Shown piece after piece: positions 26,236 to 60,142 of a DNA stretch of 64,000 nucleotides. The stretch comes from Halisarca cf. caerulea (lineage: Eukaryota > Porifera > Demospongiae > Chondrillida > Halisarcidae): positions 87,501 through 151,500 of the forward strand of contig CAUJGJ010000402.1 of the NCBI GenBank assembly GCA_963170055.1, read 5' to 3'. Position numbers and translations under genes: made by a program. Position 1 is the stretch's first letter. Each line of letters starts with the position of its first letter. The notes under the pieces are model-generated. The model saw only the letters and a list, made by a program, of their open reading frames with translations. It searched no databases and was not told where the DNA came from.

Positions 26236-27370
26236 AATAATACTGTAGGTGGTTTGTTGACTGGGGAGATGGACACTACGACTCCAGTTGCACTTCTGAT
26301 TTAGGACCTTTCGATCCACCAGATCATTACTACGAAAGTGACTACTGTCTTGGGAAAAAAAGACAGATATGCATCAGTGTGTGGTATTGTAACTCAGTTG
26401 ATTCTGAGGACAACTACTGCAGCTACAATGCAGATTGCTGTGACCACTTCTGGAAATGCATTTATGTATACTGAATATATGTAGATTGCATATTGAACAT
26501 CACATTGTAAGAATTTCTTCATTTTTGTAAGATGAAATCATGTTACTTTAATACAGCCTGGAATTATTTAATAAATGATTACGAAAGTGAAACCTCAAAT
26601 ACAGTTTACCTCAACACACACATCTAAAGAATTTGAAACAATCTGAATACGACTACAGAAGGAAACTGTGTTGCATGTACGTATATCATGAATCTCTCTG
26701 ATGCTGAGAGGTTTACCCTGCATACAAATAACTCATGCACTATACATTTGGGATATTCTACAAAGTACCTCAATAAAAGCACCACACTACAACTCTCCCA
26801 CGTACGTAATCTTTTATTAATCCATAGCCAAGGCACGATGTGAGGTACCTGTTGCTCATTCAGGAGTCAAGTCTCAAAGGGTGGTGGAATCTCCTTAAGA
26901 AATATGACTTGAACTGCACCAAAACCAGGCTTAGGTGCATGTAGACAACTATTCAGACCTACTGTCATGGCTGTACCAATTGATATTTGTTTTCTCTACC
27001 TCTTAACATCCTGCCTGTGATATCAAATGAAAAGGTTTCTCTATTTGCTTTATGAGTCACAAACACATTAATAAGCACACAGCACAACACATTCATTCTC
27101 CTTTCTGTTGGACAGTGAGTACTCATTCTAACACAAATCAGGACAATAAAACTTCAATATTTACCCCTTTAACCAACACTGTCACATACTTACTTTATTT
27201 AAAAAGGATACATTTTATGGTCTTCTGTGAAACTCAGTAAGCCAAGGTAATATTCCCGTGGATCGGAATGAGTACTAGGTGTTGCCTCCCAGGATGCTAA
27301 GAGTATATTTTATAACATTTATGACACATAACCATATCATTTAGTTATACCCACACACACGCACACACAT

Positions 27371-27426
<56 letters not shown>

Positions 27427-27823
27427 AAGTATACGTACATATGAAAGGGGGTATAGCCTGTAACATGATTAGCAATTCATTATCCAAAATTACAGCCTCA
27501 CATAAGGTAAGCGATGTGGACAAGGCCTGTGTATTGCATTTTGCTTCTGCGGAGGGAACAGGTGGTGCTGGGTGTCACAACCATGAAGCCATCAAGTCAC
27601 TCAGATCAATAGAGATATAGAAATCTTAGCCTTACCATAAATACTGAGGTAGTGTATCTATAGCCTAACAAGCTAGATCACATCTGTCTAGCAGCATTGT
27701 CCTTCAACAGACAGATAGTGATTTCCAACCAGACACACTATGCCTACATACAGACAGAATGACATCATCAGACCAAGGAGGGTCTAGCTTTTCAGACAAA
27801 TACATACTCAATTTGCTCTAAAC

Positions 27824-27918
<95 letters not shown>

Positions 27919-28623
27919 GGCATAAATGACATCTATTACTGATTTTGTACTTTCAAAGATTTTAGCTTTGAAATTGTTAACCCTCCAAACATTTTGATAA
28001 GGAAAACACAACTGCTGCTATTCACGGGCTGCCTAAGATATGCATGGGTAAAACCTGCATGTAGTTGTACACACACTATCATAGAAACTTACTTTCCTCT
28101 TCTATAATATCCAAGCACGCGTGAACTAGATATTGCAAATGCAATTCGAGCTCATTAGCTACCCCATACGATCGAAAGTACAGAGGTATATTCTGCATTG
28201 TAAAGAGAGTAAAATATGAGCGTACGCATAGCCTAACCCGAGGCCTAACCATAGGCTAGGGTAAAGCGGGGTAGTGCTTTGGAATGGTGATAAATGTAGG
28301 TCAAAAGCAGTGTCATTTGCAAGCTATACGCATTATTTCTCGTCGTTGTCGTCTCCATGAATTGGGAGTTTAGCAGTAGTAAGTATGGATAAACAGCAAA
28401 AGATACTGTTCCTGTTCCAAATCACCCCACTTTACCCTGATTACAAACTTCTAGTTATCGGTGCATATTTACAATCACAACATGCAATACAAAACATGTA
28501 AAAATAATATTCCACTGAAAGCCCAAAATTTACAATGAGTATGAACAGCATTGTAAGACTAAAAAGCAAATAAAAAAATGCGCTCACATCTTTAGATATC
28601 ACAGAGACAAGCTGGACGGCCAT
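16802..28623 (-). CDS. TRAPPC2L: TRAPP complex subunit 2-like protein (vesicle tethering)
   Basis: Six exons, minus strand: 28588-28623, 28093-28192, 27212-27296, 17860-17947, 16923-17002, 16802-16856. They sum to 444 nt (147 aa) and all phases agree (0, 1, 2, 0, 2). The protein begins MAVQLVSVISKD, then NIPLYFRSYGVANELELHLQ, YYLGLLSFTEDHK, YGYATNTRVKFVVV, MLHAAYVETLCNPFYVPGE and KFDNTVLGIFQ. These match in order the conserved blocks of animal TRAPPC2L (PLYIRS..ENEL, LYLGLLYPTEDYK, YGYVTN.KVKFV, NPFY.PG). TRAPPC2L is a small longin-like subunit of the TRAPP complexes, which act as Rab exchange factors at the ER-Golgi and Golgi (family knowledge). Intron 3 is 9.3 kb and encloses three complete genes on the opposite strand. 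The start is the first ATG of the conserved N-terminus. Confidence 0.95.
18592..18781 (+). mobile_element. small TSD-flanked insertion with hammerhead-like stem-loop
   Basis: A 190 bp insertion flanked by an exact 12 bp direct repeat ATGTAGCACACT (18580-18591 and 18782-18793). It contains arms TGGAATAATCTTGAGCAA (18598 onward) and their complement ending at 18745. In the centre is an 8 bp stem AAATCAGA/TCTGATTT enclosing CTGACGAAGGCC...GGCCAAAAC (18641-18666). That centre resembles a decayed hammerhead core (CUGANGA, stem II, GAAAC), but has an extra A before stem II and A for G in GAAAC. A Penelope-like, SINE-like or retrozyme-type origin is possible. There is no coding capacity. Confidence 0.6.
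19140..19395 (+). mobile_element. probable tRNA-derived SINE
   Basis: TGGCTCAGTAGG (19159-19170) is a perfect pol III A-box consensus at the expected place near the 5' end. The roughly 250 bp unit ends in AAAATATT followed by an ATT microsatellite (19388-19475), a typical SINE tail. A B-box is not obvious. A similar 3' segment (AATAGCCTTTGGCTAATGG) recurs at about 56560-56585, indicating a dispersed family. Confidence 0.55.
19500..19918. repeat. 171 bp tandem repeat, about 2.4 copies
   Basis: AACAAGAATGGGCTTGGAGG recurs at about 19578 and 19749, a 171 bp (57 codon) period. Units carry GCAAAGAAGAAGGCACTCCA and end in CATGAAATCCTCAT. Both strands are open over the whole array; plus encodes GLEASTAKA...ADGAKKKALQ, minus a hydrophobic repeat FWSAFFFAPSA. 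ATT/TAA microsatellites flank both ends. I do not recognise a protein family. Confidence 0.8.
20005..20049. repeat. perfect palindrome with 4 nt loop
   Basis: TGGCTCAATGCTAACTG and its exact complement flank ACAG, and pairing continues outward with one mismatch. A stem this long with so short a loop suggests a fold-back insertion or a recent inverted duplication. It sits in TRAPPC2L intron 3. Confidence 0.8.
20285..20635. mobile_element. two interleaved pogo-like MITEs
   Basis: Ends of the TACAGTGAAACCTCTCTAAT type are characteristic of pogo/Tigger-related elements with TA target sites. Left end 1 (20285-20340, with CCCCCCCCTATAATCCGCC) pairs with a right end finishing at 20529. Left end 2 (20361-20435, with CTGCCACAAGTGGGAATGCC) pairs with a right end finishing at 20635. 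The order is L1-L2-R1-R2, interleaved and not nested. There is no coding capacity. Confidence 0.85.
21003..21010 (+). promoter_or_regulatory. TATA box of secreted gene 1
   Basis: TATATAAA lies 80 bp upstream of ATG 21090, leaving a 5' UTR of about 50 nt. The neighbouring gene at 23038 has a TATA-like box at a comparable distance. Confidence 0.6.
21090..21972 (+). CDS. small secreted cysteine-rich protein with PKD-like core, paralog 1
   Basis: Exons 21090-21189, 21420-21582, 21735-21972; 501 nt, 166 aa; intron phases 1 and 2, all GT-AG. Signal peptide MKTILQGTVILVVIAVCTTLPA is followed by a basic RQRR site that may be cut by a furin-type protease. The mature part has 12 Cys, starting with CCPK and ending NADCCDYFKKCINVY. 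The centre GFWWFIDWGDS...GPFGP...HTYESC...ECVTVYYC has the layout of a PKD-type beta sandwich (W-D-W-G-D-G, then H-x-Y, then V-x-V-x-x). That PKD relation is inference; the family itself is not one I recognise. TATA box upstream, AATAAA at 22077. It lies inside TRAPPC2L intron 3 on the opposite strand and is the first of three tandem paralogs. Confidence 0.9.
22077..22082 (+). terminator. polyadenylation signal of secreted gene 1
   Basis: AATAAA 105 bp after the stop codon of the gene at 21090-21972. Confidence 0.5.
22477..22603 (-). mobile_element. second small insertion with the hammerhead-like stem-loop
   Basis: Flanked by the direct repeat GGCTGAAGCC (22467-22476 and 22604-22613). On the minus strand (22548-22572) it reads CTGATGAAGGTC-TCTG-GACCGAAAC, the same layout as the insertion at 18592-18781, here with the unmutated CTGATGA and GAAAC boxes and a different but still fully paired stem (GGTC/GACC). 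The compensated stem change is evidence that the structure mattered in the source element. One A lies between CTGATGA and the stem, unlike a textbook hammerhead. Confidence 0.55.
22924..22933 (+). promoter_or_regulatory. TATA box of secreted gene 2
   Basis: TATATATAAG, 114 bp upstream of ATG 23038, with no other TATA-like element nearer the start. Confidence 0.5.
23038..23644 (+). CDS. small secreted cysteine-rich protein with PKD-like core, paralog 2
   Basis: Exons 23038-23128, 23218-23359, 23434-23644; 444 nt, 147 aa; intron phases 1 and 2, identical to the paralogs on either side. Signal peptide MKPVIALIGLILTVGFVTA. The mature part begins NPYHPYYPPKK, then QCCRPDLLYP, and carries YKISWGDGKTSSGS, GPFGPVEHLYSDYFC and YVTVYVTHC, so the WGDG/H-x-Y/V-V-V core is intact. 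It keeps eight of the twelve Cys: the C-terminal CTQNADCC...C block is replaced by KCCDVIRKRLYF. It has no RQRR site. It is the most diverged of the three copies and may have a different partner. No clear AATAAA was found within 100 bp of the stop. Confidence 0.88.
24560..24645 (+). pseudogene. possible relic of a fourth paralog (exon 3 fragment)
   Basis: GAGGCTGCACTGACTATAAT followed by GACCCTTTG (about 24606-24634) resembles GAAGGCTGCACTGATGATTT...GACCCTTTG in exon 3 of paralog 1 (about 21768-21800). Upstream, about 25010, is an isolated TATATAGA box without a gene. The match is short and could be chance. Confidence 0.25.
25768..26474 (+). CDS. small secreted cysteine-rich protein with PKD-like core, paralog 3
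   Basis: Exons 25768-25849, 25922-26072, 26249-26474; 459 nt, 152 aa; intron phases 1 and 2 as in the other two copies. Signal peptide MKSLGIFVRIAFLAVCTAVP. The mature part has 12 Cys at the same positions as paralog 1: WCCPK, GNCQVQ, FGNC, CTSDLGPFDPP, ESDYC, ICISVWYC, CSYNADCCDHFWKCIYVY. The core reads GFWWFVDWGDGHYDS. Intron 1 is only 72 nt, a multiple of three and free of stops, so retaining it would add 24 residues in frame; I spliced it because the donor (GTGAGC), the strong acceptor (TTATTTTCTTCTCATGTAG) and the phase match the paralogs. Intron 2 holds a CATA/CA microsatellite. AATAAA at 26570. A TATATATA at 25392 may be the promoter, leaving an unusually long 5' UTR. Confidence 0.88.
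26142..26226. repeat. CATA/CA microsatellite in intron 2 of paralog 3
   Basis: A (CATA)n run passes into about 30 CA units; it ends 22 bp before the exon 3 acceptor. Confidence 0.95.
26570..26575 (+). terminator. polyadenylation signal of secreted gene 3
   Basis: AATAAA 96 bp after the stop codon of the gene at 25768-26474. Confidence 0.5.
27356..27424. repeat. CA microsatellite
   Basis: About 30 CA units in TRAPPC2L intron 2, close to exon 3 (27212-27296). Confidence 0.95.
27827..27914. repeat. TA microsatellite
   Basis: An uninterrupted run of more than 40 TA units in TRAPPC2L intron 2. The 270 bp between this and the CA repeat show no recognisable feature. Confidence 0.95.
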
Positions 28624-29044
28624 TTTCTATATATTGCGCAAGCACTAGCCGTGTTATCCTGCAGCTTACACGTGCACGTATAATTACCCTACTAAAGTGC
28701 AGATATATAAGTGCAAGATCCCATGAAGACAATCATGTATATGTGGACAGACAGATTCTGTGTTTAGTAGTGCTTCATTGGACTGCTTGTCCTAGTGTCT
28801 TGTGACATGTTGCACTTTAATATAATATAATATATATAATAGGTCTCACTGTATATACTATAATAGAATGAATGGCTTTATCTGCATACATGAAAGAGCA
28901 CTCATGCGCAGGTTAAGTATGTGCACAAAAAAATCATTAGTATCTATGGTCATACATTAGAACAAGAGTTTGCAGTAGATATATAGTATATTATGTAAAC
29001 AGTCATAAGATACTGATTATTGTTATAATTAGTTTTGTCAATAG
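28624..29044. other. intergenic spacer SPT16 3' end / TRAPPC2L promoter
   Basis: Only 421 bp separate the SPT16 stop (29045) from the TRAPPC2L start (28623), both on the minus strand. The half next to TRAPPC2L has CpG-containing sequence (ACACGTGCACGT) expected of its promoter. No TATA box at the right distance is obvious. Confidence 0.5.
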
Positions 29045-38784
<9,740 letters not shown>

Positions 38785-39503
38785 ATTGATTTTGCACGAA
38801 CGCGCGCCCAAGCTACTTGGAAGTCGCCGAACCGACCTCCATTTTCGATGACGTCGTTACAAAATGGAGTCAAAGCATAAATCCTAAAGGGTGTATGGTC
38901 AAAGTCTTCATGTGTTCCTGCAGGCATCCCGAGGATTAGTGGTTCTCTAGAGTGTGACTCAGGGCCAAAATGAGTCTGTCTGGATATGACATGAGTGAAA
39001 TCCTGTGGTGAACCTTCCAGCATACATGCAATGTATTTGTGCAAACAATTTGTTGCTACCAATATTACATAAACCACATGAAAAAATTCACGAAAACAAA
39101 CACCTCCATGCAGATGTAAACATTTAAACATTTAAACATTTAGTGAAAACATAGGGACCCTATCCTGCCTGCATTGCAACTTTCTTCACTGTTGAATTTT
39201 TCAAAGATATTTCTATATCAATTTCTTTAATAATGCAGAGGTCCATTTGCCTCCCATATTTTTAATATACTCAATTCTCATTTGCCTTCTTTTTTTTCAA
39301 CAGAATTCTCATTTTTTTCCTTCAATTTTTAACAGAATTCTTTTTTTTTCTTCCCTTTTTACAGAATTCTCATTTCTCTTCACTATTAACACTTCTTCAA
39401 TCTTATCAAAGGCAAGGAATGGTGTCCAAAATGAGCAGTATACAAATGAACGTAAAAGACAGTTACTTGGTTCATAGTGAACTTTCAGTGAGCATTACAG
39501 GCA
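38785..39503. other. SPT16 promoter region and PABPN1 3' flank
   Basis: 38785-38880 is CpG-rich and presumably the SPT16 promoter. A long open frame on the minus strand (38703-39131) overlaps SPT16 exon 1 in another frame and matches nothing I know. Three diverged copies of ACAGAATTCTCATTT with T-rich spacers lie at 39300-39382. Confidence 0.5.
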
Positions 39504-39578
39504 TCAGTATGGTGCATACCAATTGGATCTTGAACGCCTGTGTAAAACAGAGGAGAATAGAGCATATTGTACTGTAGG

Positions 39579-39644
<66 letters not shown>

Positions 39645-42107
39645 ACCTCATGGCTCTTCCTCTGCCCCTAACAGGCATGGGTAGGAACATCGGATAAAAG
39701 TAACCACCTCTTGAATAGCCTCTACCTCTGCCACGGAACCTTGAGCCTCTTGCTGTTGTACTTAAACCTGGTCTATTAGTCCTTTTGGCTTTCACCTGTG
39801 CCAATAAGAGTAATCACTTAAGCACATATACTCAAAACTATGACAGCTACACATATATGAATGATGACCAAATTACTATAGCGTACATGATACACTATGA
39901 TGGTGAAAGCAAAGTGATGGTTATGTGATATTGCTACAGTACTACTATCACACAACAGTTTCCAAAATTCAATGATTATATATTGCGACAGTATTTCAAC
40001 TTACTGATGTACGCATCAACTGATAGAACACACATAGACAGACCACCTATGCTTCCTATGAGTACACAGCAGGTACAAGGTTTTATAAAGGTAGTAGCAA
40101 ACTAATAGCATGCCTACTATGGCGTACGGTAGTAGGTAATGTTATGTCCATGTATGTCCTTTCAATGTTCGTCTTTACTGCCCTATTCTGTAATTTTGTA
40201 AAAGGTGTTTTGCATTGTTTGTGTAGGTTTCGTTGTCACTGTTTTACTTTCCTTTGTCCAAACCTGGCCAGGGAAGTAATCATACCCTGTGATCACACCA
40301 TTAACACCCCTGTATCCGTGTTTTTCCCCTTCTTGTATTTATATTATTCTCTTGAGTAATAATGTGATTTGACCCCTATGTCTAATTATCAAGGTCTCCG
40401 CAGTGCTATGTACGTACATTGAGTCATTTAGTTTAAGAACTGAGTTTGCTTAATAATTTCAAGGTTCGATTGAGGCTTTTGTATAGGAAAAGTACTGAGC
40501 TTTCAGGCTATGCAACTTGAGAACTTGGATTCGGATATTACAGTTGCATTCAGCAAGGAAGATGAAAATAACAAATCAAATTCAAAATTGAGGATCTAGA
40601 TGCCGAGTGATTCCTCCTTAACTGCGGTAAATGTTGAATTTGATCCTTTGTGCTAAGCTTGTCATATACAAATATTCCTTGATGTAAATGATTTCACAAG
40701 ATGATTGTGTCATTCTGAAACATTTTTTGAAATGCATGTATCTTAACTAGTATGGCCGGCTGTGATCCTCCCAGGCCAGACTAGTATCCTTACCAGCTAT
40801 GCTTTTGCACCAGATCCTTTCTAGCCTACTATTTACATCATTAAAAATGGAGAAAATGGTCAACTTGGGATATACACTATGAACAAAAACTGATAGTATA
40901 ATTGACTAAATCTAAAGTGTGGACCTTGAATATTAGTAGTGATAAAAGTAACAAAGTGTCCCCAATTTCTAAGGAACTACGTATACTATATTGTCACAAA
41001 TTAAGTGATAGAAATGTGAATCCTATTTGCAAATGCTTGAGATACGATCATACATACAAACCGTTATGCTGCCTTACTTAGCTTCTACCCTTCAAGAAAT
41101 GTAAATGCGATAAACTTGCTTCCTTACTGTACACACCATCTGCGAACGATAGTTCTTCATTTGAAGATGTGATATATTTACGTACATACAACTGATTTTT
41201 GGACATACACATTCTAAGGAAATGAGTAACTAACTGTCATCATACCTTCAACTGCCTTCCCTTAAATAAAGATTCATCAAGCTTTAATGCATTGTCAACA
41301 GAATCCTTTTCCATAAACTCAATATACGCAAACCTGGAATAAGCAATTACAAGAAAATGATATAGAACTCAAATTTTATGTTTGAGAAAGAGCCAAATTT
41401 CACCCTTTAGGATTCCCACTGTATTTATCACACATAATAGTGACTCTATTGACAGGTCCACAGCCTTCAAAGTGCTTCCCTAACTCTTCTGCAGTTGCAC
41501 TGTAATCCACCTGGTTTAAGAGAAGTATACTAAAAAATCTATTATATTTGTTGCCAACAGCACCTCACATTCCCCACATAGACTGATTTTGTATCAGATT
41601 CCAGTTTCTCTTCAGGTGTAGGATACGAACTTGATCCAGGTTCATTCTTAGAGGACTTTGGTGCACTCTGAAGCTCTTTGTCAACTTCACCCTGCATCTC
41701 TAATAATTTTTTCTGTTCTTCTTCCATTTCTTTGACTTTTGCTCTGATTGCCTCTAGTTCCTAATGATAATACGTTTTACTAATAACTGCAATGGTTACT
41801 TCTCTACTTAACACATAATGATTAGTCTCCACGGGGGTCTTACACATTAAAAGTAACAATGCTTATCTAACAATGCAACTAGAGGCCAGAAACAATCATA
41901 ATCATAACATACGCATCATACCGGATCATCCTCTTCTAGATTTGGGATATCCTCTACTTCTTTCTTCGAATCACCAAAATTATCAACTCCTTCGTCCTGA
42001 TCCAGCAACAATTCATCACTTAAAGATAACTGAGGATTTAGCACACTAGTATCTCCGTCATCCAGAACTTGAAGTTCTCCGTTTTGTGTCTGTTTCTCAT
42101 CGGCCAT
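39504..42107 (-). CDS. PABPN1: nuclear poly(A)-binding protein 1
   Basis: Six exons (minus): 41922-42107, 41569-41760, 41404-41510, 41246-41333, 39647-39795, 39504-39537; 756 nt, 251 aa, phases consistent. An acidic N-terminus of about 62 residues is followed by a coiled coil ([20 protein letters not shown]) and one RRM with RNP2 SVYVGN (about residues 121-126) and RNP1 KGFAYIEF (about 161-168), containing [18 protein letters not shown]. An Arg/Gly-rich tail ([18 protein letters not shown]) ends in NWYAPY, close to the vertebrate WYSPY end. PABPN1 binds the growing poly(A) tail and stimulates poly(A) polymerase in the nucleus (family knowledge). The vertebrate N-terminal polyalanine tract is absent. 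The donor of intron 5 lies at the edge of a CA/TG microsatellite. The last exon encodes only 10 residues but matches the family end. Confidence 0.96.
39579..39640. repeat. CA/TG microsatellite at a PABPN1 splice donor
   Basis: About 30 units. On the coding (minus) strand it begins within the first ten intron bases, so the donor reads GAG|GTGTGTATGTGTG and the repeat makes up most of the 109 nt intron. Confidence 0.93.
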
Positions 42108-42233
42108 TTTATTTCACACGCGGTAAAGTTGGAGTATCAATGATATAATAGACGGATTTCCCCTCCTTCTGCACCCTTGGCAACCGGTTGACCAATCAGA
42201 TTGCTGCGTTCGAATACAAAGGCGCACGACATA
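42108..42233. promoter_or_regulatory. bidirectional PABPN1/Aurora kinase promoter
   Basis: 126 bp separate the two start codons, PABPN1 going left and the kinase going right. It has no TATA box at the usual distance. It contains CAACCGGTTG (42181-42190), CCAAT (42192-42196) and TTCGAA (42209-42214). CCAAT followed closely by a CHR-like TTYGAA box is a known arrangement in promoters of G2/M genes, including Aurora A (established for vertebrates); its action here is inferred. Confidence 0.7.
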
Positions 42234-57905
<15,672 letters not shown>

Positions 57906-58210
57906 CTGCCATTGTGCACAAACCATTTCCCTGCAAACCACATTTGTGAAGGACACTGTAACTTGATTGTTATTTTGTATCATAACAATTTGGGACGTTG
58001 TGACTTTTCTTGCTTGTATCACCGTTGATTGCAATCATCTTTATTGTTCCAATTATGTGTGTACTTACAATAAGTAGCTGTTTTTGTTGGGTTTTTGCTT
58101 TCCTTACCATTTATTGTGTACATTCACAGTTTCTGGCCCCTGACCCTGTCAAAATGGCAGGCCCTTTCAAAGGTCATTATATCACATTGTACTACACATA
58201 TATGTAGTTA

Positions 58211-58820
58211 GGGGTCACAATGAAAAATATCATTGCTGTCAGAAAAATACGAAAATAATGTTTTAGGTGAAAATCAGTACAGCGAATCTAATGGTGGTAA
58301 CCTTTTTTCGATTGGTCGAAGTATGACCAAGTTATATGCGTAAAATCACAATTTTGGTGCAACGCAGGTGGTTCAAGTAGAGTAATCTCCAATTTTCTAC
58401 CAAGGATAGCCGAGGGATGGATCAACCTTGCACAGCATGAGGCCTAGGGTTTGCTTCGAATTCGCGAATGTTCCGAGCTTGTAAGGACGTTTAATGTGGA
58501 AATTCCCGTTATCCCCATCCAACACATGCAATGATAACTGTCTGAAATACACCTTTTCTCTTTCCTAGTTCATGAAAGTGGTGAGTATCTGCTACAATTT
58601 TGGATCCATTTCATTTAACTCCACATTAGTTGAAAGTAATCTTCTCGCGTGCATTTCACCAAAATTAATTATGATTAATTTTTCCGCATAACACTCGGTC
58701 ATACTTCGACCAATCGAAAAATGCTTAAATTACCACCATTAGATTCGCCATACTGACTTCCATCTAAAACATCAGTTTTGGATGTTTCCGATATGGCGAT
58801 GAATTTTATGTTGTGACCCC
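58211..58820. mobile_element. DNA element with about 150 bp terminal inverted repeats
   Basis: Ends GGGGTCACAA and TTGTGACCCC. Long complementary blocks lie on each side, for example GCGAATCTAATGGTGGTAA (58274 onward) with TTACCACCATTAGATTCGCC (about 58730-58750), and TTTCGATTGGTCGAAGTATG with CATACTTCGACCAATCGAAA. The centre, about 58360-58670, is unique and non-coding. It lies just beyond the Aurora stop codon. TTA/TAA flanks suggest the target but do not fix the superfamily. Confidence 0.85.
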
Positions 58821-59429
58821 TAATGTATAGTGCGTTTGTGTTGAAATGGCCACTGTGGGTTGTAATGGGGGGAATTTTTGAATGGGTCAAATTCAAATTT
58901 GGTAGGGTGTACAACCCTGAAATTTTACACAAGGATGCAAAATAGGTTATATTTTTAAATTTTATGACAAAATGGTTACCATGGTAACTCCTGATTGCGC
59001 AATGGACAACATTCTCAAGAAACCACAAGAATGCAAACTTTATAAGAAAAGTCTGAAGTCATTGTAAACTTAGTTTTTCTATTAATATTAGAAAACTACT
59101 CATAATCCTCTACAATTAAGCGGAGGCAATTTTTTGAAAACCTTGCTTCAAACTTGAATACGAGTCAATATAATACTGTACACATGCGTGAAATACTCCC
59201 ACAAAAGACTTCACCTCACACATTATCAGTGGAATGGAATGAATGTTTTTAATATGAAGTACAATACAATACCTACAAACGTACATTGGGTTTTTATGGA
59301 AAAAGAAGTCACACATGGAGAGATTTGATGTCTCAGTTATAATAAATATTTAAATATGCGCATATCATTAATTATATACATAGTCAAAGTAAATCAAAAT
59401 ACACTATCTCAGTCATGCTAAATGTCATG

Positions 59430-60140
59430 TTATACCCTACTCTCCAACTCTGACACCTTCCTGTGACTACTGTATGCCTTCACAACAACATCTGCATCTG
59501 CACCTGTGTTTACTTCTTCATTTGTATATGCTCGCATGTAGTCTCTGCTTTTACGAAAATATTTCCTTATGTTGTCTAGTGTTACATTGTTAAATGCTGG
59601 TGTGATTATATTTTGTAGTCCTCTAAACGTATAGTCACAGTGTTCCCTAGCATATGCTTTGGCTAATCCCCATACTCGCTCTATAGGATTAAGTTCAGGA
59701 TGAAATGCTGGAATAAATAATATTCTGTGTCCGTGCCTTGCAATCTCCCTCGCCACCCTTGATTTTTCATTTTTAAAATCTTCAAATGTGTTTAACTCCC
59801 TTATCATGTCCTCCTTCTTCATTCCATGTGTATTTACTCCTCGCTCCTCCAGTACCCTCTTCAGTCCCTTTGGTGTACCGCGTTCATCTTGCATGTGCTG
59901 TATCTTAGGTATTCCATTTACTATAGGTGAATTCCTCATCTTGTATGATCCCCCTGGATGTACATTCATTTTATGTACTAATAAGGCATCTTTTGCATAT
60001 GCTCTATAGTTGCTAGACTGATCAAATATCCAAACTACATCAAAACGTTCCTCTGGGTATTTAAAATTTACTATCTTTGCTACCTTTTGCACCTGAGCTA
60101 CAAAACGATCGTTAGTTCAATATCCATCAGCATTAGCTCC
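59430..60140 (-). pseudogene. IS630/Tc1-mariner-type DDE transposase, broken
   Basis: An open frame of 220 codons (59430-60092) contains a DDE-superfamily core: VVWIFDQSSNYRAYAKDALL with the second catalytic Asp, MNVHPGGSYKMRN, KSRVAREIARHGHRILFIPA and FHPELNPIERVWGLAKAYAR with the third acidic residue. Upstream the same frame continues GANADGY, stop (TGA near 60115), TNDRFVAQVQKVAK, so the 5' part is interrupted by a nonsense codon and then by the satellite array at about 60143. The DNA-binding N-terminus and first catalytic Asp are missing. It is probably a dead copy, though the remaining frame is long and clean. Confidence 0.8.
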
Positions 60141-60142
60141 TA

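Noticed and set aside
27369..27620. 83-codon plus-strand frame after the CA repeat
   Set aside because: It begins in the microsatellite and its later part shows no family; an internal GTAAGC donor without a partner is not enough.
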